Translations under genes and position numbers: made by a program
Assembly (NCBI GenBank): GCA_017421045.1
Contig: JAFQMC010000023.1
Location: 31,083 to 95,082 of the forward strand
DNA: 64,000 nucleotides
Origin: Clostridia bacterium
GTDB taxonomy: Bacteria > Bacillota > Clostridia > Oscillospirales > Acutalibacteraceae
Reading direction: 5' to 3'
Shown here: positions 50,689 to 59,641 of the stretch, piece by piece
How the letters are laid out: each line of letters starts with the position of its first letter
Numbering within the stretch: the stretch's first letter is position 1
Notes under the pieces: generated by a model
Told to the model about the DNA's origin: nothing
Seen by the model: only the letters and a program-made list of their open reading frames with translations
The model's database searches: none

Positions 50689-53600
50689 TTACTCTGCAAC
50701 GGGAGCTGAGGGAAGTGCCTCTGCACGGAGAGCCTCAAGATCGGGCTTCTCGGTGTAGATTGTAAGGAACTGACCCTTATTAACCATATTGTAATTGTCA
50801 ACTACAATCCAGATCTCGGATGCTTCGATGCCTGTGTAGTCACCAGACTGGGGTGAACCATTGTTGGAAATGATTACGGAGTAGGGCTCGCCCTCGGGCA
50901 GAGCTGCGTCGATTGAGAACCAACCGTCGCCGTCTTCCATCATTGCAACGCCGGGCCAGCTGCTGAATGCATTACCGCCGGATGTGCTCCATGCCCACAG
51001 GTAGGGAGTCCATGTCTCTGCAGCATCAAGGTGAGCAGCGTGGATCTTCATGCCTGTTGCAGCATAGTCGTAGTAGTAGTCAACATTTGTAGTGCCTGCA
51101 GGTGTGATACCTGATGCGTTCTCGGGAGTTACGCTGAGCTCATAAAGCTCTACTGAGCGTGCTTCTGTTGTGTAGTCAGAACCTACTCTGTACTTCTTCT
51201 CAACAGGAGTAGAAATGCTGATTACTGTGCCGTCTTCCTTCTCGTGATAGAAGTTAGTAACGATTGTACCGATGCTGACGCTCATACCTGCCAGATGCTT
51301 CTGGAGCATGGTTGCGTCCTTTACATTTACAGTTTTGGAGTAATCGTAGTCAGCCTTCTTCTGCTGATCTTCGGTAAACTGAATAAGGTCTACGCAATAC
51401 TTCTGGATAGCAGTTGCATCGCTGACAGAAACTCTGCCGTCACCGTTAACATCGCCATCGATAAGAGAAGGAGCCTTGTACATTTCATAGAGATATGTAA
51501 CAACTGTCTCGCCCTCAGCGATTTCGCCCTTAGCGTTACCCTCTACCTTAACGAGATCATACTCGAGAGAGAGAGATGTGTCTGCTGCGGTCTCGTAACC
51601 GTTGCCGGGCTTACCTGTGATAACCTGAGATGTTAAAACCTCACCTGTCTCAATGTCCTTGTGGTTAACAATTACCTTGCTGTAGCCTGATGACAGACCG
51701 CAAGCCTCGTAGCTCTCTCTGTCAACTGCGATGAGACAGCTGGAGGGAGCCAGTGTGAAGGTGTTACCCTTAACGATCTCGATTGCATCGAGACCTGCTG
51801 TGGAATCATTTGCGATAACTACCCACTCGTCAACGGAATCGTCCTTCAGAGTGATTGTGTTAGATGCGTCGAAACGGCTGTTGTAGATAACAGCGATCTT
51901 GTTCCACTCGCCTTCAACGTCGTTCTGAACTGTGAATGCCAGGTAGTCGCTGATGCTTGTAAGTGAATCGTTGAATTTGTATGCTGTCTTGTACTCGCCT
52001 GTACCGTCGGTGAAGGGAGAGAATGCCTTACGGATGTCGATGAGACCTCTGTAGTAGGAAACCAGGTCAGCGTTGGAAACTGCTGTTGTCCAGTCCATCA
52101 TATTCTCTGCAACGGGAGCGTTGTAGCTGTTGTGGTCGCCATCCTTGGTACGGGCCATTTCCTCACCTGCGAGGAAGAAGCAGATACCCTGAGATGTAGT
52201 AACGATACCTGCAGCGAGCTTGTTCATCTCGATGAGGTCTGCGTATCTCTGTCTGTAGCTTACGTCGCCACCATACATGGAGGTTACGAGTCTGTCATAG
52301 AGAGTGTGGTTATCGTGGCAGCTGGAGTAGGTTACGCACTGTGTGGGAGCGTGTGCTGTCCATGTGCTTGCCTTACCTACTGTGTTAGCACGAACACCGT
52401 ATGCGATTCTGCTGTAGCAGGATTTTGCACCCTGTGCATAGCCTGTACCGTCAGATGCGAAAACGTTACCCTTGATACCGTCACGGATCTCGTCGTTGAA
52501 GAGACCGATGCGTGTGGAAAGGTGCTCGGAATAGAACTGAGATGCACTGACTGTATCTGCACCTGTGCAGGTAGTCTTGTCAAATACGGAAGAAGCTGCA
52601 GACCATCCCTCGCCGTACATAACGATTCTGGGATCGATTTTGTCAAGATCCTCACGGATGAGGTTCATTGTCTCTGCATCATGGATGCCCATAAGGTCAA
52701 AGCGGAAGCCGTCGATGTGGTACTCTTCTGCCCAGTAGCGACAGCTCTCGATCATAAACTTACGATACATTGCACGCTCGGAAGCTGTATCGTTAGCACA
52801 GCCGGAAGCGTTGGACCAGCCACCTGCCTCGTTGAAGCGGTAGTAGTAGTTGGGAACTGCCAGCTGGAAGTTAGATGTATCTGTGAAATAAGTGTGGTTG
52901 TAAACAACGTCCATGATAACGCCGATGCCTGCCTCGTGGAGAGCCTGGATCATCTGCTTACACTCGTTGATACGAACGTTACCGTCATAGGGGTTGCTGG
53001 AATAGCTACCCTCGGGAGCGTTGTAGTTCTTGGGATCATAACCCCAGTTGTACTGGTTGGAAAGATCCTGGTCCTCTTTTACTGTTGCAAAATCGTAGAA
53101 GGGGTTGATCTGAACATGAGTGATGCCCAGCTCCTTCAGATAGTCAACGCAAGTGGGAACGGAACCCTCGCCGTTAACTGTTGTGCCCTCTTCTGTAAAA
53201 GCAAGGAACTTGCCGCGGTTAGCCTCGGATACACCTGAGCTCTCGCTTGCGGAGAAGTCTCTGACAACAACTTCCCAGATGATAGCATCGGACTGCTCGT
53301 CAACATAGATGTGAGCATCCTTGTCCCAGCCTTCGGGGTCGGTGGAGTCAAGGTCAACTACCATTGCACGGTCGCCGTTGACACCGACTGCCTTTGCATA
53401 AGGATCAACAAACTCTGCTGTCTTTGTCTTCTCTGTTACAAGAGCAGTATTGGTTGAAGTGTAGGTATAGTAGACATTCTTAAGGTCGCCTTCAATGGTA
53501 ACAGACCATGTACCTGTCCACTTGTCGTCTGCCATATCCTTAGCCATTTCATAGTTGCCAAGGGAGGCTGCACCCTCTTCTTTGTCGCTACCTGTGCTGA

Positions 53601-53886
53601 AAAGGTTTACAGCAACCTTCTCGGATGTAGGTGCCCAGATTTTGAAGGTGGTCTTGTCACGAGTATAGGTACAACCTAAATCCTCACCGTCATAGGCAAA
53701 CTCTTTATCCAGAGCCTGTGCAGCTGCTGAATAGGGGTTTGTTTTCTCTGCTTCGGTTGTGGTCTCTGTAGCAGGCTCGGTTGCAGCCGTAGTTTCCTCG
53801 GCGCTGACAGTCACCAGAGTGGCTGTAACCGCACTGCACAGCATAAGAACTGCCAACAGAAGCGAGAGCAAGCTTTTGAATTTCAT
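50689..53886 (-). CDS. Secreted pullulanase (GH13) with internal dockerin, MucBP-like and starch-binding domains
   Basis: A 1065-residue extracellular debranching enzyme that cuts alpha-1,6 bonds. Signal peptide 1-29 and a Thr/Glu linker precede a CBM48-like region (70-165) and the GH13 barrel with the type I pullulanase motif YNWGYDP (279-285), DVVYNH, nucleophile Asp397 in DGFRFDLMG, Glu426 in MYGEGW and SCHDNHT. Downstream are a MucBP-like domain (735-806), a two-repeat dockerin (810-868), a second MucBP-like domain (873-940) and a CBM26-like domain (945-1040). The dockerin is internal rather than terminal. It is a paralog of the next gene. Confidence 0.92.
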   Translation of the reverse strand: MKFKSLLSLLLAVLMLCSAVTATLVTVSAEETTAATEPATETTTEAEKTNPYSAAAQALDKEFAYDGEDLGCTYTRDKTTFKIWAPTSEKVAVNLFSTGSDKEEGAASLGNYEMAKDMADDKWTGTWSVTIEGDLKNVYYTYTSTNTALVTEKTKTAEFVDPYAKAVGVNGDRAMVVDLDSTDPEGWDKDAHIYVDEQSDAIIWEVVVRDFSASESSGVSEANRGKFLAFTEEGTTVNGEGSVPTCVDYLKELGITHVQINPFYDFATVKEDQDLSNQYNWGYDPKNYNAPEGSYSSNPYDGNVRINECKQMIQALHEAGIGVIMDVVYNHTYFTDTSNFQLAVPNYYYRFNEAGGWSNASGCANDTASERAMYRKFMIESCRYWAEEYHIDGFRFDLMGIHDAETMNLIREDLDKIDPRIVMYGEGWSAASSVFDKTTCTGADTVSASQFYSEHLSTRIGLFNDEIRDGIKGNVFASDGTGYAQGAKSCYSRIAYGVRANTVGKASTWTAHAPTQCVTYSSCHDNHTLYDRLVTSMYGGDVSYRQRYADLIEMNKLAAGIVTTSQGICFFLAGEEMARTKDGDHNSYNAPVAENMMDWTTAVSNADLVSYYRGLIDIRKAFSPFTDGTGEYKTAYKFNDSLTSISDYLAFTVQNDVEGEWNKIAVIYNSRFDASNTITLKDDSVDEWVVIANDSTAGLDAIEIVKGNTFTLAPSSCLIAVDRESYEACGLSSGYSKVIVNHKDIETGEVLTSQVITGKPGNGYETAADTSLSLEYDLVKVEGNAKGEIAEGETVVTYLYEMYKAPSLIDGDVNGDGRVSVSDATAIQKYCVDLIQFTEDQQKKADYDYSKTVNVKDATMLQKHLAGMSVSIGTIVTNFYHEKEDGTVISISTPVEKKYRVGSDYTTEARSVELYELSVTPENASGITPAGTTNVDYYYDYAATGMKIHAAHLDAAETWTPYLWAWSTSGGNAFSSWPGVAMMEDGDGWFSIDAALPEGEPYSVIISNNGSPQSGDYTGIEASEIWIVVDNYNMVNKGQFLTIYTEKPDLEALRAEALPSAPVAE

Positions 53887-53951
53887 AATTCATCCTCCTT
53901 TGATTTTTATTCTGTTTTAGAATTATCAATAACAGAATTTCATTCACAATC

Positions 53952-53980
53952 ATTATAGGACATTTCCGCAAAAATTTCCA
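53952..53980 (-). promoter_or_regulatory. Possible promoter of the dockerin pullulanase gene
   Basis: Minus strand: a weak TGGAAA (53980-53975), 17 bases, and a good TATAAT (53957-53952). Confidence 0.42.
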
Positions 53981-54026
53981 TATATAAATATAAAAAAAAC
54001 ATCTTTTTTTTAACAAAGATAAATAA

Positions 54027-54048
54027 GGGACAGACCCATGCCTGTCCC
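54027..54048 (-). terminator. Terminator of the cytoplasmic pullulanase gene
   Basis: GGGACAG (54027-54033) pairs with CTGTCCC (54042-54048), followed by TTATTTATC on the minus strand. Confidence 0.75.
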
Positions 54049-54088
54049 CTATCTTTTATATAGTATATAAATTTGTCGTATTAAGCAC

Positions 54089-56065
54089 TCAGGGAGTAAT
54101 CTCGTCCTGCTCTACAAGTATCAGGGCACTTGTGGCAGGCACGCAGATGGTACGGCTGTACTCGCCAAGGAACTTAGTGCCTGCTTCCTCGCTATTGACG
54201 ACAGCATCCCACCAACCTGTGAGGCCGTGAGAAGCAAGGTCGAAACACTCGCTGTGATGTGCGCCGTTGAAAAGCAGAAGCATCTTTCTGCGTTTGCCGT
54301 ATGCCTCGCCTTCAAGGGTGTATCCTGCTCCTGTGGGATTATCTGTAAAGAGCCACATCCCCTTCTGAATAGCGGTACCTGTATGGTCACGGAAGGGAGC
54401 AAACTTCTTTCTCAGCTCTATGAGACCTCTGTAATAATCCACAAGGTCGGAATATTCCTCGATTCTGTTCCAGTCGATACGGTTAATTTTCGAGGGAGAT
54501 TTGTAGCTGTTGTGATCACCGAGCTTGGTACGAGCCATCTCTTCGCCTGCAACCATAAAGGGAATGCCCTGGCTTGTGAGCATAATAGCCGCCGCAAGTC
54601 TGTTCATGCGGAGGATATTCTCGTGGCGCAGGTGATAGCGGGAGTTATCGCGGAAAACAGACAGGCAGAGCTTGTCGTACATTGTTCTTCCGTCGTGGCA
54701 GGAAGCGTAGTTCACCGCCTGAGTGGGAGTTTTTGCCCAGAAGTCGGTATCAGCACGCATTCCGCGGAAAACCTCGTTGCGTCTTGAACCGTTCTGTACA
54801 AAACCCATACTATACTGTTCAAACTCACTGCCCTTGACCGCATCGCGGATATTGTCGCAGAAAGCACCTACATTTTCGGGAAGAAGATGCATATTGTGCT
54901 GATTTGCCATTTTTGTGCCCGGCTCGCAGGAAGTGAACATATCCCATGCTTCGCCGTACATAAGAATCTTTTCACCCTGAGGCAGAGTGTTGAGTGCCTC
55001 GCGGATTGCCTTCATTGTCTCCACATCATGCAGACCCATAAGGTCAAAACGGAAACCGTCCAGATGATACTCCTGCGCCCAGTACATTACTGAATCAATC
55101 ATGAATTTGCGGTACATCTCGTGCTCGGAGGCTGTGTCGTTGCCGCAGCCTGAGCCGTTTGACCAAAAACCCTCTGCATTGTATCTGTAGTAGTATCCCG
55201 GAACGGAAATATCAAACCATGAGCCGTGGCCTGTATAGGTGTGATTATATACAACATCCATGACAACGGCGATTCCTGCATCATGCAAAGCCTGAATCAT
55301 CTGCTTGCACTCGCGGATACGGACGTCTCCCTTGTAAGGGTCAGATGAAAAGCTTCCCTCGGGCAGATTGTAGTTCTTGGGGTCATATCCCCAGTTGTAC
55401 TGCTCTCTGTCGGAAGCCTCGTCGACTGAGCCGAAATCGTAGAAAGGATTTATCTGGACGCAGTTGATGCCCAGTTCCTTGAGATAATCAACACAGGTGG
55501 CTTTGCCGCCTTCCTTGCCGTTTAAGGTGGTGTGCTCCGTAAAAGCAAGGAACTTACCTCTGTTCTTCTCAGAAACACCGGAGGACTCGCAGTAGGAGAA
55601 ATCCCTGACCTGCACCTCCCAGATGACAGCATCGGTGGGATGCTCAAAAAGCACGCGATCGTCCTTATCCCAACCATCGGGATTGGTTGTGGGCAAATCA
55701 ATTACCATTGAACGCTCGCCGTTGACACCTGCGGCCTTGGCATAGATATCGCCTGTCTCCCTCTCTCCCATCTGAGGATGAGAAACAAGATAGGTGTAGT
55801 ATACTCCGTTTAAATCTCCCTGAACGGTATAACTCCAGACACCGTTTACGGGATTCTTTGTCATTTTGTAGGTACCGATTACACCTGCGCCCATTTCGCT
55901 GTCGCTGCCCGTTTTGTAAAGGCGGACCTTGACACAGGACGCAATGGGTGACCAGAGCCTGAACTCTGTGCTTTCCTTACTATATATGGCACCAAGAGTG
56001 CCGTCAAACTTAAACTTATCAAGCTTTGCGCCTGAATTACATAAAATATGCTTGTAGTTATTCAT
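54089..56065 (-). CDS. pulA: Type I pullulanase, cytoplasmic form
   Basis: A 658-residue GH13 enzyme with no signal peptide. It has a CBM48-like N-terminal region, YNWGYDPKNY, DVVYNHTYTGHG, DGFRFDLMGLHD with the nucleophile Asp, MYGEAWD with the acid/base Glu and SCHDGRTMYDK. It closely resembles the catalytic core of the neighbouring secreted pullulanase and probably debranches oligosaccharides after import. The ATG at 56065 follows GAGGGG. It has its own extended -10 promoter and terminator. Confidence 0.94.
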   Translation of the reverse strand: MNNYKHILCNSGAKLDKFKFDGTLGAIYSKESTEFRLWSPIASCVKVRLYKTGSDSEMGAGVIGTYKMTKNPVNGVWSYTVQGDLNGVYYTYLVSHPQMGERETGDIYAKAAGVNGERSMVIDLPTTNPDGWDKDDRVLFEHPTDAVIWEVQVRDFSYCESSGVSEKNRGKFLAFTEHTTLNGKEGGKATCVDYLKELGINCVQINPFYDFGSVDEASDREQYNWGYDPKNYNLPEGSFSSDPYKGDVRIRECKQMIQALHDAGIAVVMDVVYNHTYTGHGSWFDISVPGYYYRYNAEGFWSNGSGCGNDTASEHEMYRKFMIDSVMYWAQEYHLDGFRFDLMGLHDVETMKAIREALNTLPQGEKILMYGEAWDMFTSCEPGTKMANQHNMHLLPENVGAFCDNIRDAVKGSEFEQYSMGFVQNGSRRNEVFRGMRADTDFWAKTPTQAVNYASCHDGRTMYDKLCLSVFRDNSRYHLRHENILRMNRLAAAIMLTSQGIPFMVAGEEMARTKLGDHNSYKSPSKINRIDWNRIEEYSDLVDYYRGLIELRKKFAPFRDHTGTAIQKGMWLFTDNPTGAGYTLEGEAYGKRRKMLLLFNGAHHSECFDLASHGLTGWWDAVVNSEEAGTKFLGEYSRTICVPATSALILVEQDEITP

Positions 56066-56133
56066 ACCTTAACCCCTCATTGATATTAATGAATCACCTA
56101 AACATAGTCCTTATTAAGCAATATATGTGTGCT

Positions 56134-56142
56134 ATTATATCA
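56134..56142 (-). promoter_or_regulatory. Extended -10 promoter of pulA
   Basis: Minus strand TGA-TATAAT: a perfect -10 (56139-56134) with the extended TGn. The -35 is poor. Confidence 0.5.
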
Positions 56143-56164
56143 TATTTTCCAACACAAGAAAAGA

Positions 56165-56192
56165 CAAAAACTGCTGTAAAAAGCAGTTTTTG
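56165..56192. terminator. Terminator between eno and pulA region
   Basis: CAAAAACTGCT pairs with AGCAGTTTTTG around GTAAAA. It follows the eno stop on the minus strand. Confidence 0.82.
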
Positions 56193-56236
56193 TGTACAAT
56201 TTTCTTATGAAATTTTAGGCAACATGCTAAATTCGT

Positions 56237-57496
56237 TTATTTGAAGTAGTATTTAGCATTGAGGGCAAGCTCCTCTTCTATTCTCAGAAGTCGGTTGTAT
56301 TTTGCGGTACGCTCGCCTCTGCAGGGTGCGCCCGTCTTGATTTGTCCCGAACAAACCGCCACGGCGATATCGGCGATTGTGGTATCCTCCGTTTCTCCCG
56401 AACGGTGAGAAATTACTGTTGTGTATCCGTTGCAGTGTGCTCTGTCAATGGCATTGAAGGTTTCGGTCAGGGTACCGATCTGGTTCACTTTTATCAGAAT
56501 TGAGTTCGCCGCACCCATTTCGATTCCCTGTCTCAGACGTTTTTCGTTGGTGACAAACAAATCGTCACCCACAAGTTGAACCCTATCCCCCAGAGTCTCG
56601 GTAATCTTCACCCAACCCTGCCAATCGTTTTCGGACAAGGGATCCTCCACCGATACAATGGGATAAGTTGCACAGAGTCTGTCGAAATACTTTATCAGGT
56701 CATCGGTGGACATTATCTCTCCTCTTTTGGGAAGCTTGTATACTCCCTCCCCGTACCACTCGGAGGATGCCGCGTCAAGGGCAATCTTTGTATCGTTTTG
56801 GGAGTAGCCCGCCTTCTTTACGGCTTTGAGTATCAGCTCAATTGCCTGCTCGTCGCTTTCAAGGTCGGGCGCAAAACCGCCTTCGTCGCCTACTGCAACG
56901 GACTTACCGAGACTTTTGAGAATATCTTTGAGAGCCTGGTATATTTCACAGCACTGTCTGAGTCCCTCCGAAAAGCAGGTTGCTCCCACCGGCATAATCA
57001 TAAACTCCTGAATATCTATATTGTTGGAAGCATGGGCACCGCCGTTGAGAATATTCATCATAGGTACCGGAAGTCGTGACGAGGTGATTCCTCCCAGATA
57101 TCTGTACAAAGGAATCCTAAGCTGTTTTGCCGCCGCCTTTGCAACTGCCAGAGAAGCAGAAAGCATGGCATTAGCACCGATTTTGCTTTTGTTCTCCGTA
57201 TCGTCAAGCTTCATCATAAGCTCGTCAAGCCCCTGCTGATTAAAAACGGATTTGCCGAGCAAAGTGGGAGCAATGAGAGTGTTCACATTGCTGACGGCTT
57301 TCATGACACCTTTGCCGCCAAAAGGTGCACTTCCGTCACGAAGCTCTACCGCCTCGTACTCGCCTGTTGATGCACCCGAGGGAACGCTTGCCGTAGCGGT
57401 TACACCCGACTCCAGTGTTACATCGCACTCCACCGTAGGAAAACCTCTGGAGTCAAGCACCTGACGGGCTTTTACTGATTTTATGCTGTATTCCAT
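56237..57496 (-). CDS. eno: Enolase
   Basis: A 419-residue glycolytic enzyme converting 2-phosphoglycerate to phosphoenolpyruvate. Motifs are [18 protein letters not shown] at the N-terminus, [17 protein letters not shown], the active-site VGDEGGFAP and VVSHRSGET. Ends AKYYFK, slightly shorter than usual at the C-terminus but with all catalytic regions. GGAGG precedes the ATG. Monocistronic. Confidence 0.97.
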   Translation of the reverse strand: MEYSIKSVKARQVLDSRGFPTVECDVTLESGVTATASVPSGASTGEYEAVELRDGSAPFGGKGVMKAVSNVNTLIAPTLLGKSVFNQQGLDELMMKLDDTENKSKIGANAMLSASLAVAKAAAKQLRIPLYRYLGGITSSRLPVPMMNILNGGAHASNNIDIQEFMIMPVGATCFSEGLRQCCEIYQALKDILKSLGKSVAVGDEGGFAPDLESDEQAIELILKAVKKAGYSQNDTKIALDAASSEWYGEGVYKLPKRGEIMSTDDLIKYFDRLCATYPIVSVEDPLSENDWQGWVKITETLGDRVQLVGDDLFVTNEKRLRQGIEMGAANSILIKVNQIGTLTETFNAIDRAHCNGYTTVISHRSGETEDTTIADIAVAVCSGQIKTGAPCRGERTAKYNRLLRIEEELALNAKYYFK

Positions 57497-57531
57497 ATAT
57501 ATCCTCCTTTTTCTTTATTATCATCCGCAGG

Positions 57532-57553
57532 GTGTTCATTTATTCGTGAACAC
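57532..57553. repeat. Perfect inverted repeat in the eno-LysM divergent region
   Basis: GTGTTCA (57532-57538) and TGAACAC (57547-57553), spaced by eight bases, lie between the divergent eno and LysM genes. It could be a regulator binding site or a leader hairpin. Confidence 0.55.
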
Positions 57554-57598
57554 TTTGGGCTTTTGAGTATATTATTTAATAGAAAGGAGGTTTTGCAT

Positions 57599-57910
57599 TT
57601 GGAGCCTGTATTATACACTGTTTTGCCCGGAAACACCCTGTGGGGTATTGCTAACTTTTTCGGGACAACCACGGACGAAATCGCAAAACTAAATGATATT
57701 GACGACCCTCAGCTTATATATCCCGGTCAGGTGCTGAAAATCCCCGTCGACCGCCCTGCACCACCCAGATATTACGCAGTGAGACCCGGTGACACACTGT
57801 GGAGTATTGCACAGCGCTACGGTATGACTGTCAACGATATTCTGGCAATTAACAATCTGGGAAACCCCAACCTGATCTATCCAGGTCAGATACTGATGCT
57901 TCGCCTCTGA
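57599..57910 (+). CDS. Two-LysM-domain protein
   Basis: A 103-residue protein of two LysM domains: YTVLPGNTLWGIANFFG with LNDIDDPQLIYPGQVLKIPV, and YAVRPGDTLWSIAQRYG with NNLGNPNLIYPGQILML. LysM binds N-acetylglucosamine chains. There is no signal peptide, as in several spore-coat or cortex-associated LysM proteins. The TTG start at 57599 is eight bases after AAGGAGG. A spore or cell-wall role is inferred. Confidence 0.85.
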   Translation: MEPVLYTVLPGNTLWGIANFFGTTTDEIAKLNDIDDPQLIYPGQVLKIPVDRPAPPRYYAVRPGDTLWSIAQRYGMTVNDILAINNLGNPNLIYPGQILMLRL

Positions 57911-57916
57911 ACAGAA

Positions 57917-57954
57917 CTTTCGGGAGCTTCGGCACACACCGAGGCTCCCGAAAG
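57917..57954 (+). terminator. Hairpin after the LysM gene
   Basis: CTTTCGGGAGC and GCTCCCGAAAG form a strong stem extended by TTCGG/CCGAG. There is no T tract, so termination may be weak. Confidence 0.5.
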
Positions 57955-57993
57955 GCGGAATACACCGCGATAAACATAATTAGTAAATTTTTC

Positions 57994-58022
57994 TTTTCAA
58001 ATTCTTTCCTCTGTGGTATACT
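57994..58022 (+). promoter_or_regulatory. Promoter of the CDF transporter gene
   Basis: TTTTCA (57994-57999), a 17-base spacer, TATACT (58017-58022). Confidence 0.55.
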
Positions 58023-58039
58023 TTTGCTCGGGTGATGAT

Positions 58040-59209
58040 ATGATTAAACTACTTTCCATGATATTTCTCAGAGGCAAGGACAAATCCACCGAGGCGGGCA
58101 GACGTGCCTGGGGTATGCTGTGCAGTGTATTCGGTATCTTCCTTAACATCCTGCTCTTTTTTGGAAAACTTCTTGCAGGTACTCTCGCAGGCTCCATCGC
58201 CATCACGGCGGATGCATTCAACAATCTGTCGGATGCAGGCTCCTCCTTTATTACGCTTATCGGTTTCAAATTTGCAGGAATGAAGCCCGACATCAAACAT
58301 CCCTTCGGACACGGAAGGTTTGAGTACATATCGGGACTTCTCGTATCAATAATTGTAATCATTGTCGGCTTTGAGCTTCTGACAAGTTCCGTGGATAAAA
58401 TAATAAATCCCGAACCTCTCAGCGACAACTACATTATTTCAATAATAATCCTTATCGCTTCGATACTTGTTAAGGGATATATGTTCTTCTACAACCACAG
58501 AATCGGCAAGCAGATAAACTCCGCAGGTATGAAGGCTACCGCCACCGACTGCATCTCTGACTGTGCGGCAACTGCCGTTGTACTTATATCTGTCATTGTA
58601 GGTGTGGTAACGGGAGTCAATATTGACGGCTGGTGCGGTGCGGCTGTGTCGCTGTTTGTTCTCTTCGCAGGTTTCCGCTCGGCTATGGAGACACTGCAAC
58701 CCCTGCTGGGAACTCCTCCCGAGGAGGATTTTGTGAAAGGCATTGAGGAAACCGTCACCGCTCACAGCATTGTAATCGGTATCCACGACATGGTGGTGCA
58801 CGACTACGGCCCCGGCAGACAGATGGTTTCACTGCATGCCGAGGTAGACGGAAAGGGAGACATCTTCGTCATTCACGATGAAATCGACCTTATCGAACAA
58901 GAGCTTAAAGAGAAGTTCGGATGTGAGGCGGTAATCCATATGGACCCCATCGAAACAGACAACGAAAAAGTCAACGGGTATAAACTTAAGGTTATAGAGC
59001 TGGTCAGAGAAATCCACAAGGATGCTACAATCCATGACTTTCGCATGGTGCCGGGACCTACCCACACCAACCTGATTTTTGACGCGGTTATTCCCTACGA
59101 CATCAAAGACAGCGAGGAAGAGATAAAGGAAAACATCTGCCGCAAGGTAGAACGCAGTCTTACAAATTGCTTTGCGGTAATTATGATTGACAGACCCTAT
59201 ACATGCTGA
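58040..59209 (+). CDS. Cation diffusion facilitator (CDF) family transporter
   Basis: A 389-residue metal/proton antiporter of the inner membrane. It has ITADAFNNLSDAGSSFITLIG, the metal-site DIKHPFGHGRFEYISG and a later ATDCISDCAATAVVL helix, followed by a long cytoplasmic domain (GIHDMVVHDYGPGRQMVSLHAEV). These residues fit Zn/Mn/Fe/Co export; the metal is not fixed by reading. ATG 58040 follows GGGTGATG. Terminator directly after. Confidence 0.92.
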   Translation: MIKLLSMIFLRGKDKSTEAGRRAWGMLCSVFGIFLNILLFFGKLLAGTLAGSIAITADAFNNLSDAGSSFITLIGFKFAGMKPDIKHPFGHGRFEYISGLLVSIIVIIVGFELLTSSVDKIINPEPLSDNYIISIIILIASILVKGYMFFYNHRIGKQINSAGMKATATDCISDCAATAVVLISVIVGVVTGVNIDGWCGAAVSLFVLFAGFRSAMETLQPLLGTPPEEDFVKGIEETVTAHSIVIGIHDMVVHDYGPGRQMVSLHAEVDGKGDIFVIHDEIDLIEQELKEKFGCEAVIHMDPIETDNEKVNGYKLKVIELVREIHKDATIHDFRMVPGPTHTNLIFDAVIPYDIKDSEEEIKENICRKVERSLTNCFAVIMIDRPYTC

Positions 59210-59214
59210 TTTGT

Positions 59215-59250
59215 AAATATCCCCGCAGCTAATAAGTTACGGGGATATTT
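59215..59250 (+). terminator. Terminator of the CDF gene
   Basis: AAATATCCCCG (59215-59225) pairs with CGGGGATATTT (59240-59250), then T-rich. Confidence 0.9.
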
Positions 59251-59272
59251 TTGTATTTATATGTAAGTGTTA

Positions 59273-59301
59273 TTGACAACATTTGCTTTGGATGATATAA
59301 T
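59273..59301 (+). promoter_or_regulatory. Promoter of the T-box-regulated acyl-CoA ligase
   Basis: Perfect TTGACA (59273-59278), a 17-base spacer, perfect TATAAT (59296-59301). Confidence 0.9.
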
Positions 59302-59307
59302 TTGACT

Positions 59308-59611
59308 TAATCTTCATAAAGCACAAATGCAGTGACCGGAAAGAAGTACGCTATACCATGCAGCTTTCAGAGAATCGGCGGTTGGTGTGAGCCGACAGCG
59401 CAGATAGCCGAATACATTCCGCGAGCAGCACACCGAACATTTCTCCCTGTTTTTCATGGGATAAATCAGTAGGCTGTGACGGCGCCGTCCGTTATACGGT
59501 TGGGTATTTTTATTTACTCACTGAGGTTACTGTTGCAAGGCAGTGACAAATTGAGGTGGTACCACGATTTATTCGTCCTCAAAAGCACTTTTTCGCTCTG
59601 TGCTTTTGAGG
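59308..59611 (+). promoter_or_regulatory. T-box leader (specifier ACA or TAC) upstream of acyl-CoA ligase
   Basis: The leader has stem I with AGTA (59345-59348) and GAA (59410-59412) of the loop-E motif, GGCGGTTGGTGTGAGCC, the T-box core TTGAGGTGGTACCACG near 59551-59566, and a terminator. The lower stem CGGAA (59337-59341)/TTCCG (59417-59421) and upper stem GCTAT/ATAGC bound the specifier loop CGAATACA. Spacing to GAGC (59423-59426) favours ACA (Thr); stem pairing favours TAC (Tyr). Confidence 0.9.
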
Positions 59612-59616
59612 TTTTT
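59577..59616 (+). terminator. T-box terminator of the acyl-CoA ligase leader
   Basis: CCTCAAAAGCAC (59577-59588) pairs perfectly with GTGCTTTTGAGG (59600-59611), then T5. Confidence 0.92.
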
Positions 59617-59641
59617 ATTTTTTATCGGAGGATATATCCAA

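Noticed and set aside
52132-53238. Long open frame on the plus strand (368 codons) across the pullulanase gene
   Set aside because: It is fully antisense to a well-supported secreted pullulanase, has no ribosome binding site and its translation is cysteine- and valine-rich without domain sense.
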